A stretch of 36,884 nucleotides of DNA, taken from NCBI GenBank assembly GCA_905480125.1, contig CAJQPE010000080.1, positions 1-36,884 on the forward strand, written 5' to 3'. The notes under the pieces are model-generated. The model saw nothing but the letters and a program-made list of their open reading frames with translations, made no database searches and was not told where the DNA came from. This DNA is from an uncultured Flavobacteriales bacterium. Lineage in GTDB: Bacteria; Bacteroidota; Bacteroidia; Flavobacteriales_G; NORP312. The translations under genes and the position numbers were made by a program. This document shows positions 1 to 8,766 of this stretch, one piece after another. Position 1 is the first letter of the stretch. Each line of letters starts with the position of its first letter.

Positions 1-151
1 TAAAGTAACAATAAAAGAGGCAACCAAGAAAATGTTAAATACATTTGGCTCTTCTAGACACATTGCAAATTTGGGACATGGATTGTATCCTGATACTGAT
101 CCAGATCATGTAAAATATTTTATTGAAACAGTTAAACAACACAAATTCTAG
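1..151 (+). CDS. hemE: Uroporphyrinogen decarboxylase, C-terminal end (partial)
   Basis: Only the last 49 codons are in the window; the reading frame is open from the left edge and stops with TAG at 149-151. The translated tail carries the motif IANLGHGLYPDTDPDHVKYF, which matches the conserved C-terminal block of HemE (NLGHG followed by a proline and a HVK/F helix). HemE is the cytoplasmic enzyme that decarboxylates the four acetate side chains of uroporphyrinogen III to give coproporphyrinogen III in heme synthesis. The OmpA-family gene begins three bases after the stop, so the two may be cotranscribed, but no functional link is evident. The catalytic N-terminal part is outside the window. 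Confidence 0.85.
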   Translation, partial: KVTIKEATKKMLNTFGSSRHIANLGHGLYPDTDPDHVKYFIETVKQHKF

Positions 152-154
152 CTT

Positions 155-1291
155 ATGTTAAAATCAACAAGTTTATTTTTCGCGCTTATCATTACGGCAG
201 GAAGCATTGCACAAAAAAATTTAGTACCTAATGGTGGGTTTGATGGCCCTGGAAAGAAGATAAAGGCAGGGGGGCAAATCGGCTTGGCAGAAGGCTGGGA
301 GTCTCCACATGATTTAAAAGCTGATTTGTATTCAACAGCTTCTAAGGCTGATGCTTATGGTGCTCCAGATAATGTTTACGGGCGTGAAACACCAGAACTA
401 GGAGAAAACTATGCAGGTATAATGGTTTATAGTTATAAAAACACAAAACCAAGAACATATCTTCAGACAACTTTGTCTAGCCCTTTGGAAGAAGGAAGGG
501 TATATTGTGTTAAATTCTGGTATAGTATGGCCGATTTAGCAAAGTTTTCTTGTAACAATATTGGACTGAATCTATCGAAAGAAAAGTTAACATCGAATGT
601 TATCGACAAGAATATAATTAAGCCACAAATAATGCATAGTCAAAATGCACAGCTAGGTCAGCAATATGTATTTGAGGCTGTTTGCAGAACTTATATCGCT
701 CAAGGGGGCGAAAAATTCATCACCATAGGTAATTTTGTTGATCCTACGGAAACTAAAATAGTTAAAGTTAAAAGACCAGGTGGTTTTTCTAAACCACAGA
801 CCACCATTGGTTATTATTACATTGATGATGTTTCGGTAATACCATTGGATAGTTTACGAGAGGATGAGTGTATTTGTGAAAAAGGTGCTTCAAGAAGTAT
901 GGCAGTTGTATTCAATGAGAATATAAGTACAGAACATAAGCTTGAAGATAAACATATTATAGAATTTACTCAGTTACACTTTGATTCTAAATCAGCTGAG
1001 TTACATGAAGATTCTAAAAAAGACTTAGATAAAATAGTCAAAATATTAAATGAAGAGATAACCTTCAAACTTGAAATACATGGACATACAGATGAAATTG
1101 AGAAAACGAAAGCAGAATCTGAACTATCAGAAAATCGAGCAACAGCGGCTAAGCAATATTTAATTTCGAAAGGTATTTCTGCGGATAGATTATCAGTGAT
1201 TGGGCGAGCAAGTGATCAACTAGATAATAAAGAAGGGACAATTGGTGGCCAAGCGAAGAACAGAAGAGTTGAATTTAAGGTATTAGAGTAA
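155..1291 (+). CDS. OmpA-family exported protein with N-terminal lectin-like domain
   Basis: The 378-residue product begins with a signal peptide (about residues 1-19, cut near SIAQ). The middle (about 20-230) begins with NLVPNGGFDG and has the aromatic/aspartate pattern of a galactose-binding-like beta-sandwich, often found at the start of Bacteroidota cell-surface proteins. From about residue 268 to the end lies an OmpA C-terminal domain: the HFDSKSAEL strand, HGHTDE with the peptidoglycan-contacting Asp, and the NRATAAKQYL helix with the Arg. It should sit in the periplasm or outer membrane bound to peptidoglycan, with the sandwich presenting a ligand-binding surface. There is no lipobox cysteine. 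The transporter gene follows after a single base, indicating an operon. The ligand is unknown. Confidence 0.8.
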   Translation: MLKSTSLFFALIITAGSIAQKNLVPNGGFDGPGKKIKAGGQIGLAEGWESPHDLKADLYSTASKADAYGAPDNVYGRETPELGENYAGIMVYSYKNTKPRTYLQTTLSSPLEEGRVYCVKFWYSMADLAKFSCNNIGLNLSKEKLTSNVIDKNIIKPQIMHSQNAQLGQQYVFEAVCRTYIAQGGEKFITIGNFVDPTETKIVKVKRPGGFSKPQTTIGYYYIDDVSVIPLDSLREDECICEKGASRSMAVVFNENISTEHKLEDKHIIEFTQLHFDSKSAELHEDSKKDLDKIVKILNEEITFKLEIHGHTDEIEKTKAESELSENRATAAKQYLISKGISADRLSVIGRASDQLDNKEGTIGGQAKNRRVEFKVLE

Positions 1292-1292
1292 G

Positions 1293-2606
1293 ATGTCTAA
1301 AAGGGCATTAGTTCGAGGGGATAAAAAGATAATTAATGCCTGGGCGTTATACGATTGGGCAAATTCGGTTTATGCTTTAGTTATTTCCACGGCTATTTTC
1401 CCCATTTTCTATGGAGCTGTTACAGCTATTAAAAAAGATGGATTAATTGTTCAAGATACTGTCACTTTTTTTGGTTCTGAGTATAAAAATACTGAGTTAG
1501 TTTCTTATGTTATGGCTGCATCTTATTTGATTGTCGCTTTTTTATCGCCCATCCTTTCCGGTATAGCTGATCACTCTGGAAATAAGAAATTTTTCATGAA
1601 GATTTTCTGCTATATAGGATCTACATCATGTGCCTTATTGTTTTTTTTTGATCCAAATCATCTCGAAATAAGTATGATTCCTGTATTACTTGGTAGTGTT
1701 GGTTTTTGGGGCAGTATAGTTTTTTATAATGCTTTTCTTCCAGAAATAGCTGAACGAGAGGAGCATGATAAAATCAGTGCGAAAGGTTTTTCCTATGGCT
1801 ATTTAGGCAGCGGAATTCTTTTAATAATTTGTTTGATTCTAATAATGGGAATTGGAGATGAATATACTCGTTGGGCTTTTGTATTAACAGGAGTTTGGTG
1901 GTTTGGCTTTGCACAACTAACTTTTCAAAAATTGCCAGAAGCACTAACCAAAAAAGAAACTGATTATAATATTCTAAAAAGTGGGTTTTTAGAATTGAAT
2001 AAGGTTTGGAATCAGCTAAAGCAAACGGTTCGATTAAAACGATATTTATTAGGGTTTTTTGTTTACAGTATGGGTGTGCAAACCATCATGATAATGGCCG
2101 TCTTTTATGCAGAAAAAGAAATTATTTGGAATGAAGGTGATGAAACAAGCGGACTCATAATAAGTATTTTACTTATTCAATTTATTGCAATTCCTGGGTC
2201 ATACGCGCACTCTAAACTATCTTCTAAAATTGGCAATATTAAAACAATCATTTGTTCAGTTGTACTTTGGATGGCTTTATGTATTGTAGCTTGGTTTATC
2301 TATACGCCCATAGAATTCTACGTTACGGCGTGCTTTGTAGGGTTTATTATGGGAGGTATTCAATCGTTATCTCGCGCAACTTATTCAAAGTTCTTACCAG
2401 ACACTAAAGATCATGCTTCATTCTTTAGTTTTTATGATGTTTGTGAAAAAGTTGGCTTAGTCATAGGAACCTTTAGCTTTGGTTTAATCGAAGGGTTAAC
2501 AGGAAGCATGCGTAATTCTATATTGGTAGTTGGAGCGTTTTTTGTCGTGGGATTAATTATTTTATTCACCGTTCCTAAAGAAGAAGTTAACCTTATAAAA
2601 AGATAA
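1293..2606 (+). CDS. MFS transporter, UMF1/Atg22 family
   Basis: This 437-residue integral membrane protein has about 11-12 hydrophobic helices. Its start, INAWALYDWANSVYALVI, is the hallmark of the UMF1 (vacuole effluxer Atg22-like) branch of the major facilitator superfamily, and the GxxADHxGNKK loop after helix 2 corresponds to the MFS motif A region. In yeast Atg22 exports amino acids from the vacuole; bacterial substrates are not established. The gene starts one base after the OmpA-family stop codon and ends nine bases before lhgO, so the three genes form a likely transcription unit. The substrate cannot be read from sequence; an amino or hydroxy acid is only a guess from the neighbour lhgO. 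Confidence 0.85.
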   Translation: MSKRALVRGDKKIINAWALYDWANSVYALVISTAIFPIFYGAVTAIKKDGLIVQDTVTFFGSEYKNTELVSYVMAASYLIVAFLSPILSGIADHSGNKKFFMKIFCYIGSTSCALLFFFDPNHLEISMIPVLLGSVGFWGSIVFYNAFLPEIAEREEHDKISAKGFSYGYLGSGILLIICLILIMGIGDEYTRWAFVLTGVWWFGFAQLTFQKLPEALTKKETDYNILKSGFLELNKVWNQLKQTVRLKRYLLGFFVYSMGVQTIMIMAVFYAEKEIIWNEGDETSGLIISILLIQFIAIPGSYAHSKLSSKIGNIKTIICSVVLWMALCIVAWFIYTPIEFYVTACFVGFIMGGIQSLSRATYSKFLPDTKDHASFFSFYDVCEKVGLVIGTFSFGLIEGLTGSMRNSILVVGAFFVVGLIILFTVPKEEVNLIKR

Positions 2607-2615
2607 TTTTGTTCA

Positions 2616-3830
2616 ATGGATAAAACATACGATATAGCGATTGTTGGTGGCGGTATTGTTGGTGCTGCTGCAGCATACAAACTTCAGACTGCATATCCAG
2701 AAATGAAGTTGCTGCTTCTGGAGAAGGAAGATCATTTTGCTCCGCATCAAACGGGAAATAATTCGGGGGTTATCCATTCAGGAATGTACTATACACCGGG
2801 TTCAAAAAAAGCTATAAATTGTGTAAAAGGTCGCCATGAACTAGTCAAGTTTGCTAGAGACAATAAGGTAGCACACGATGTTTGTGGCAAAGTTGTGGTT
2901 GCTACAGAGAAGAAAGAGCTTCAGTACATGGAAAAAATTTATTCTAATGCTCAAGCTAATAAGATTGAGGGTATTGAAAAGATTGATGGTGCTCAAATAA
3001 AGGAGATTGAGCCATTTGTTGAAAGTATTGGCGGCTTATGGGTTCCTTGCACTGGCATAATTGATTTTGTTGGAACTACAAATAAATTGATTGAGATCAC
3101 AAAAGGTATTAATTCAGAAAGTGATTTACTAACCGGGCATAAAGTGACTTCGTTTGAGCGAGATGGCGGGGTTAGAAAAATTATAACAACAAAAGGAAGA
3201 TTCCAGGCAAAACAAATGATTTTTTGCGGTGGTCTGCAGGCAGACAGATTAGCAAAGCAAGATGCGGTAGATTTAAAAGAAAAGGTTGTCGGTTTTAGAG
3301 GTGATTACTATGATCTTACTGAGATAGGAAAAGAGAAAGTTAAGAATTTAATTTACCCAGTTCCTAACCCAGATTTTCCGTTTTTAGGCGTTCATTTTAC
3401 TAGAATGACAAATGGAGAGATAGAATGTGGACCAAATGCGGTGTTTACTTTTAAGAGAGAAGGTTATGGTAAAACGGATTTCAGTTTAAAAGATACGATA
3501 GACGCCTTAAGTTATTCTGGCACATGGAAGTTGTTTCTGAATAATACAAAGTTCGCTTTAGATGAATACCGCAGGGCATTTTCAAAAAAACTTTTCTTGC
3601 AAACCTTACAAAGAATGATTCCTTCCCTTACAATGGATGATATTAAACCAGGTAGAGCAGGTGTGCGAGCTCAGCTTTTAGGTACTGGAGGAGAAACTCG
3701 AGATGACTTTAGAATAGAATATACCAAAGACAGCATTCATGTCTTAAATGCGCCATCCCCTGCCGCTACAGCATGTTTAGCAATTGGTGGAGATATTAAG
3801 AAAATGGCAGAGAAGCATTTTAATCTATAA
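2616..3830 (+). CDS. lhgO: L-2-hydroxyglutarate oxidase/dehydrogenase
   Basis: The 404-residue product is an FAD-dependent oxidoreductase of the DAO superfamily. The N-terminal dinucleotide-binding motif is IVGGGIVGAAAAYKL, and the following stretch HQTGNNSGVIHSGMYY is the LhgO/L2HGDH signature. The C-terminal part contains GPNAVFTFKREGY and the PGRAGVRAQLL block that completes the FAD and substrate site. LhgO oxidises L-2-hydroxyglutarate to 2-oxoglutarate and passes the electrons to the membrane quinone pool. Length is normal for the family. It is the last plus-strand gene of this block, converging with the small unknown gene seven bases downstream. I see no terminator in that gap. Confidence 0.9.
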   Translation: MDKTYDIAIVGGGIVGAAAAYKLQTAYPEMKLLLLEKEDHFAPHQTGNNSGVIHSGMYYTPGSKKAINCVKGRHELVKFARDNKVAHDVCGKVVVATEKKELQYMEKIYSNAQANKIEGIEKIDGAQIKEIEPFVESIGGLWVPCTGIIDFVGTTNKLIEITKGINSESDLLTGHKVTSFERDGGVRKIITTKGRFQAKQMIFCGGLQADRLAKQDAVDLKEKVVGFRGDYYDLTEIGKEKVKNLIYPVPNPDFPFLGVHFTRMTNGEIECGPNAVFTFKREGYGKTDFSLKDTIDALSYSGTWKLFLNNTKFALDEYRRAFSKKLFLQTLQRMIPSLTMDDIKPGRAGVRAQLLGTGGETRDDFRIEYTKDSIHVLNAPSPAATACLAIGGDIKKMAEKHFNL

Positions 3831-3837
3831 ACTGATG

Positions 3838-4380
3838 CTATTCGGCAACCCTATAAATATTTAGGTAAGCATCCCAATCCCAGATGAAATTGAGCATAAT
3901 TTCATCGAGTCTTTTCAGAAATACTGGATTGGCACAATTCATCCCTTTAAAATAATCGTCTTGATATTGGGTAAGTCCGTATTTGAAAAACACTCCTTTA
4001 GACATTCCGTAAAGCGTATTTTTTGAAGGTTTATTCATTTTTGAGCAGAAATTTTGATACTGACCAATGATAAGTTTGGTTTGATCAAGTTCCCAGCCAA
4101 AGGCATTACCAATTGCTCTATAGACCTGGTCTTGCATGCGCATATCTTGATGTGACTCAAAATGATTTGGGATATATTGTAAGTTGCCTGCTATAACAAC
4201 TAAAAGAAATTTATCGTAGCGATCAACCGGTATTCTTGGACTAACAGCAAAACAAGGATCTTCGTTTATCAGGGCAGCTACTTCAGGAAAAGCACTCTCA
4301 ACCAGTTCGATAATACCGTTAACGAAAACATTCGCCAATTTATCTTCAGTAATCTTCTTTTTTAGTAGTGTCTTAAACAT
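3838..4380 (-). CDS. Conserved protein of unknown function
   Basis: I do not recognise this 180-residue protein. It has no signal peptide and no transmembrane segment, so it is likely cytoplasmic. It is mostly helical, rich in Phe, Tyr and Asn, and ends with an aromatic block (FIWDWDAYLNIYRVAE). A central stretch, PRIPVDRYDKFLLVVIAGNL, looks like a buried strand or helix pair. It begins with ATG and converges on lhgO. The 99 bases upstream separate it from the 911-residue gene, so it may have its own promoter, though none stands out. No function is proposed. Confidence 0.7.
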   Translation of the reverse strand: MFKTLLKKKITEDKLANVFVNGIIELVESAFPEVAALINEDPCFAVSPRIPVDRYDKFLLVVIAGNLQYIPNHFESHQDMRMQDQVYRAIGNAFGWELDQTKLIIGQYQNFCSKMNKPSKNTLYGMSKGVFFKYGLTQYQDDYFKGMNCANPVFLKRLDEIMLNFIWDWDAYLNIYRVAE

Positions 4381-4479
4381 TCAATATTTCATCTAAACAC
4401 AAATAAAACGGGAATAACAATGTTTAAAGAGGTAGGTTGGATAGGCTTTTCAACAAAGTTGTTAACGATGCAAAATATC

Positions 4480-7215
4480 TTATTCCAATCCATAGGCATA
4501 TATGTGCCCATCTTTACTTCCAACAATTAACTCCATTTCCCCATCTTTGTTGAGGTCGCCAACTGCAAATGGGGTCGACCCATAAAGAGGAAACCCTTCA
4601 TGTAAATTACCTGCCCTATTTAATAGAAATATTTCGTTAGCCGCTGCACAAGAAAATCCTAATTCAATTTCGCCATTTGTAAACCGGTAAGCATATGCCG
4701 ATGAGGAAATTGCACTATCAGGTTTAAAAGAAACAAGCTCTTTTAAGTCCATGTTTAAAACACGCGCTTCATTATCCTCAATTAGCACGTATTCAAAGTT
4801 ATTCTCATTGTCCATTTCTATGGCGAAAAATCGGGTATCTAGATTAACATCGGGTAACCGAAGCGTTTCTTTGGTGTCGTCAAAGAAAACTTTGGTAACC
4901 CCACCTGTGTCTTGTGTAAGTACAAATGACTCGGATAAGTATTTCGATTTTTTAGTATAAAATGGAGATAATGCAACGGTTTTTACTAAAGATAAACGAT
5001 CTTCCCCTTTTCTATTTAGTGCATGAATTTGACCTTCGGCATCTATAGAAATGATATAGTCTTTACCGCTAATCGAAAGGTGTTTAAATGAATAAATAAT
5101 AGGAACCCCTTTACTCTCGTAGCCCCATCCTTGAACTTGCGAACCACTTGCTTCAAAATTAAGCACGTTTCCATCTAGTGTTGGCAGTAAAATCCGGTAA
5201 TTTCTATTGCTGTCATAGTCCATTACTGAAAGTGGCGCAGTAGCTTCGGAATTTAATTCTACCGGATAACCGGTTACATTTTTGCCGTTTCTATCTATGA
5301 GGTGGACCTTCGTTTTAGTGTTAAAAAGAAGTTGTAATTTATCGTTTTTGAAAATATCAATTTGAGCTGCTTCCCCCATTATTTCTCCTTCAATTTTTCT
5401 TTGCCACAGTATTTCACCAGATTCGCTAATAAGATAGATTGTGTTAGAATCATCTTGCACAAAAATCTCTTTTTCGTAACTGTAATGATTCGTTACAAGC
5501 TGTGGTTTTCTGCTAATTGACGTATCTAACTTAACATCCCATAATGAGCTTGTCTCTTTTTTCTCGATTGGGTTATGGTTTATGTAAATGTTATTGTAAA
5601 ATAGGTTGTTTTTACTCTTGCTAATCTGGATGGCAACTGCTTCAAATTTGTTTAGCAACTCTTTATGTGTATCAATATCATTCGCAGTTTCGTTTGATAC
5701 AAAAGCTTTGTATATTTCTTTAGATCTTGCAATATTGGAGTAGACTATGATATTAGAATTATTATTGAGATTATCCATAAAGGCACTAAAATGAGCATCT
5801 CTAGCTAAGGTTTTGCCCCTTTCGTAGTAATTGATAAAATCTCGAAGACTGTTAACGCTATTTCCGAATATCAAATAGTTGTTTATCGAGGTGTAATAGT
5901 TTTCAGTAACGATTGAAAACGGCTCTCCAAAAAGTATTTTCATCATTCCTGGAAGATTAATTTGCTGTATTCTATAACCTTTAAACCTAATGGAGTCAAC
6001 TACAATATTTTTTATATTATCAATCGTTGTGTCGATTTTGGAAATAGCACTTAAGGCATCTTCAATATTTTTCATTTTAAAAACTGCGAAAGCTCCATTC
6101 TTGTATTTTTCTGCAACTGATTCGCTTATTACAAGAGCCATTTCATTATTAATATGGTTTAAGAAATCGGTGGTGAAATTAATATTGTATTTCGTTTCAG
6201 TTAATTTAATAGCCGCCCCAAACTCGAATAATTTGTTATTTTTTTCGAGGTAGGTCTCGTAGTTTTTTCTAAATAAATCGAAATCACTGTAACCTAAATG
6301 GATAAACGTGGAAATATTTTGAGGCAACATTTGTAATATTGTAGGTGTCGCCGATTCTTGATTCTGCCAGGCATTCAAATAATTATTTACAGAGTCATTA
6401 GCATATGTGTAACCGTTAAGCTTGATTGCGTTGGGTACTAAATTTAAATCTACCTCTGCCCAGTTTGCCATATTAGAAAGGTTATCTAATTCTGATTGAA
6501 AGGCAGGAGAAATAACGGTAGAAAGTATGTTTGGAAAAACTTTGTAATTGATATAAAGATTAGCATCAATTTTATTTCCGGCAGTAAGTAAAACCTTACT
6601 AAAATCGTTGATATTTGTTAGAGAATATTGAGACTGTTTTTGACGAATAGCGTCTTCGACTAATATTACTGAATAGCTGCAAGACAAAATCCCTTCGTGC
6701 ACAGCGTAATGAAAAGTGTGAATTGAATTTGATTTTTTTATCGAGGTAATCGAAATCCCGTCATATAGTTTAGTTGTTTTAGTTGATCTCAGAGAAGCTT
6801 TTGCAATATAATCGTTGACATCTTGTTCATTAACATTAGTTGGCAAGCCCATTGTAAAAAGATAGTTAAAGTTGTTTGCGCCCGACATATGAGCAGAGAC
6901 AAAAACATGCTGGTTCTTTAAAAACGAATTAAATTGTTTGTCTTTTAATCGAAGTGAGTCTAAAAACTCTAAAGAACTATTTAGACTATTAACATAATTA
7001 GTTCCCAGTAGTTCTTGCCAAATTAGATTTGTTTTACTCAACTTTTGCCACGAAGCAACAATTTGTTTTGATTCAACTATTAATGCCGCAGAAGTAGGAA
7101 TGGCTTTAATTGAATTACTAATAGGCTGCTTTATTGTTTTAAAGTGAAAATACGAATAGGTCATAGCCCCTATAAAAGAGAGCAAAACAACGATGAACGA
7201 TAGCTTACGTAGCAT
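4480..7215 (-). CDS. Large membrane-anchored protein with C-terminal propeller repeats
   Basis: The 911-residue product starts with one hydrophobic helix (about residues 5-25), acting as an uncleaved anchor or signal peptide. Residues about 40-540 form a long alpha/beta region with repeated SLxxxLxFLDSL-like stretches, resembling the exported DUF3352-type proteins of Bacteroidota, though that resemblance is weak. Residues about 560-911 look like a beta propeller: repeated strands such as TIYLISESGEILWQRKI (PQQ-like) and a final FG-GAP-like block, GDLNKDGEMELIVGSKDGHI, with a possible calcium loop (DLNKDGEME). The protein should face the periplasm or cell surface. A TACTTTTG -7 box lies 20 bases before the ATG. 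It has no close operon partner; rnhB upstream ends 61 bases away. Function unknown. Confidence 0.75.
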   Translation of the reverse strand: MLRKLSFIVVLLSFIGAMTYSYFHFKTIKQPISNSIKAIPTSAALIVESKQIVASWQKLSKTNLIWQELLGTNYVNSLNSSLEFLDSLRLKDKQFNSFLKNQHVFVSAHMSGANNFNYLFTMGLPTNVNEQDVNDYIAKASLRSTKTTKLYDGISITSIKKSNSIHTFHYAVHEGILSCSYSVILVEDAIRQKQSQYSLTNINDFSKVLLTAGNKIDANLYINYKVFPNILSTVISPAFQSELDNLSNMANWAEVDLNLVPNAIKLNGYTYANDSVNNYLNAWQNQESATPTILQMLPQNISTFIHLGYSDFDLFRKNYETYLEKNNKLFEFGAAIKLTETKYNINFTTDFLNHINNEMALVISESVAEKYKNGAFAVFKMKNIEDALSAISKIDTTIDNIKNIVVDSIRFKGYRIQQINLPGMMKILFGEPFSIVTENYYTSINNYLIFGNSVNSLRDFINYYERGKTLARDAHFSAFMDNLNNNSNIIVYSNIARSKEIYKAFVSNETANDIDTHKELLNKFEAVAIQISKSKNNLFYNNIYINHNPIEKKETSSLWDVKLDTSISRKPQLVTNHYSYEKEIFVQDDSNTIYLISESGEILWQRKIEGEIMGEAAQIDIFKNDKLQLLFNTKTKVHLIDRNGKNVTGYPVELNSEATAPLSVMDYDSNRNYRILLPTLDGNVLNFEASGSQVQGWGYESKGVPIIYSFKHLSISGKDYIISIDAEGQIHALNRKGEDRLSLVKTVALSPFYTKKSKYLSESFVLTQDTGGVTKVFFDDTKETLRLPDVNLDTRFFAIEMDNENNFEYVLIEDNEARVLNMDLKELVSFKPDSAISSSAYAYRFTNGEIELGFSCAAANEIFLLNRAGNLHEGFPLYGSTPFAVGDLNKDGEMELIVGSKDGHIYAYGLE

Positions 7216-7234
7216 TGAAAACCTAATTTAAATG

Positions 7235-7242
7235 CAAAAGTA
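7235..7242 (-). promoter_or_regulatory. Candidate promoter -7 box (TACTTTTG) for the 911-residue gene
   Basis: Reading the minus strand from 7242 to 7235 gives TACTTTTG, an exact match to the Bacteroidota -7 consensus TAnnTTTG, followed by C. It ends 20 bases before the ATG at 7215, which would leave a short leader, as is usual in this phylum. No clear TTTG -33 element is seen about 20 bases upstream (TTTTC is present). The same octamer precedes the wzz-type gene at 10190. Confidence 0.45.
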
Positions 7243-7276
7243 AAAGGAAAAAGAAACGGGAGAAAATTATCTTCAG

Positions 7277-7876
7277 TTATAAATTAATAGTCAATTGTTC
7301 AGGAAGTAATCTGAAGCTCTTTCTATGGTAATTTGTTACACCATATTCTTGAATAGCACTTCGATGTTCTTTGGTTGGATAACCTTTGTTTTGTTTCCAA
7401 TTATACATTGGAAATTCGTAATGAAGTTTAACCATTAAGTCGTCTCGATACGTTTTTGCTAAAACCGATGCCGCAGCTATAGAAAGGTATTTCTCATCAC
7501 CTTTTATGATACAGTGATGCGGAATCCCTTTATAAGAGTTAAATCGATTGCCATCGATTAATAATGCTTCTGGTTTTATATTAAGCTTATCGATAGAGCA
7601 ATGCATAGCATAAAACGAAGCATTAAGGATGTTAATTTGGTCAATCTTATGATTGTTTATAATTGAGACGCTATAGTCGATCGCCTCTTTTTCTATTATT
7701 GGGCGTAATAAATCTCGTTGTTTTTCGGTAAGTTGTTTAGAATCCTTTAATAACTTATGCTTGAAATCTGGAGGTAAAATCACTGCTGCTGCGGTAACGG
7801 GACCAGCTAAAGGTCCACGTCCTGCCTCATCGCAGCCGGATTCAATAATTCCTTTCGTATGATAGGATAACAGCAT
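7277..7876 (-). CDS. rnhB: Ribonuclease HII
   Basis: The 199-residue enzyme removes RNA from RNA-DNA hybrids, including single ribonucleotides in DNA, using two metal ions. The catalytic acidic residues are visible: Asp16 and Glu17 in [14 protein letters not shown], Asp108 in LLIDGNRF, and a further Asp in [10 protein letters not shown] place the start at the ATG at 7876 because it overlaps the stop of the upstream sulfotransferase gene as TAATG; a longer reading from a TTG at 7888 adds only four residues with no support. The glycine-rich KGYPTKEHR block near the C-terminus is also typical. Translation is probably coupled to the sulfotransferase gene, although the two functions are unrelated. 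Confidence 0.93.
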   Translation of the reverse strand: MLLSYHTKGIIESGCDEAGRGPLAGPVTAAAVILPPDFKHKLLKDSKQLTEKQRDLLRPIIEKEAIDYSVSIINNHKIDQINILNASFYAMHCSIDKLNIKPEALLIDGNRFNSYKGIPHHCIIKGDEKYLSIAAASVLAKTYRDDLMVKLHYEFPMYNWKQNKGYPTKEHRSAIQEYGVTNYHRKSFRLLPEQLTINL

Positions 7877-8766
7877 TAATAGCTCCAATGATCTAGTTTA
7901 ACGTCTAATAATTTTGCCAATTCTTCATTCGGCTTTTTATAATATTGGTTGAGCATGTCGTAAACAGCTTCTGCAAATTCTGTTTTCTCTAATTTTCTCA
8001 CATTTTTATCAACTAAATAGGTCTTCGCATCAATTAGCGAATTATAAAAGCCACTTTGCTTTACTTTTTTCCATGGCTCAATCTTTTCTAGTTTTTTGTC
8101 AATCTTGCCTGGCATTTTTAGTAATTTGGAGAGGGTTCTGGATTTAATTCCTTTTCTTTCGTTAACTACAGAAAAATCTAAACTTTTCGGACAATCAAGT
8201 CCAACAAAATGAAACAAATTTTCGCTGGTTTTTAATGGGTTTTTTATTGCTTCTTCGAAAATGATAACCTTAATTTGGTTTTTCGGGAAAATATTAAACC
8301 ACCTATTCAAATGCTGAGCATAAAGCCCAGAGTTAAGCAGGTAGTGATGTTTTTCTAATGCTTCGTTCAATTTGAGTTGTTTAGAAATAATCCCATTAAA
8401 ATGTTGATCATACTCAAAATGAGACAGCACTCGATGCACGGGGTTTCGAAGAATAACAAGTAGCTTAACATCTGGAAAAGCCTTGTGAATTTTATAAGGT
8501 GCTTCGAGGTCGTTTAAATACTGCGGGCTATATTCACCTCTAATTTTTTGTTTATCAGTGAAATTCCAAAAACGAAGGTAATAGTCAAGTTCGTTATCGA
8601 AAGAACTGTTGATGCCACCTTCAATATTGTTGCGGTTAAAATAGGTTAACTCTTTTCGTGGTGGAATTTCGATTGCAGGATGTTGCATAAGGATATTATT
8701 TAACCATGAGCTACCACTTTTCGCTGCCCCAATTCCAATAAAATTTATTTGCTTATCTGTGTTCAA
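7876..8766 (-). CDS. Sulfotransferase (PAPS-dependent)
   Basis: This cytosolic sulfotransferase-like protein has the PAPS-binding P-loop near the N-terminus, [13 protein letters not shown] (about residues 10-22), and the second PAPS motif with Arg and Ser in [15 protein letters not shown]. It should transfer sulfate from PAPS to a hydroxyl group of a carbohydrate or lipid acceptor. I choose TTG at 8766 as the start: it overlaps the flippase stop as TTGA and leaves a 296-residue protein beginning just before the first beta strand. The longer reading from another TTG at 8832 would overlap the flippase by 70 bases. Because it is coupled to a polysaccharide flippase gene, an exported polysaccharide or its lipid-linked unit is the likely acceptor. 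The acceptor is inferred, not seen. Confidence 0.85.
   Translation of the reverse strand: MNTDKQINFIGIGAAKSGSSWLNNILMQHPAIEIPPRKELTYFNRNNIEGGINSSFDNELDYYLRFWNFTDKQKIRGEYSPQYLNDLEAPYKIHKAFPDVKLLVILRNPVHRVLSHFEYDQHFNGIISKQLKLNEALEKHHYLLNSGLYAQHLNRWFNIFPKNQIKVIIFEEAIKNPLKTSENLFHFVGLDCPKSLDFSVVNERKGIKSRTLSKLLKMPGKIDKKLEKIEPWKKVKQSGFYNSLIDAKTYLVDKNVRKLEKTEFAEAVYDMLNQYYKKPNEELAKLLDVKLDHWSY

Noticed and set aside
4455-4475. CAACAAAGTTG-type small palindrome downstream of the 911-residue gene
   Set aside because: Stem of only about five pairs, AT-rich sequence; not distinguishable from chance.
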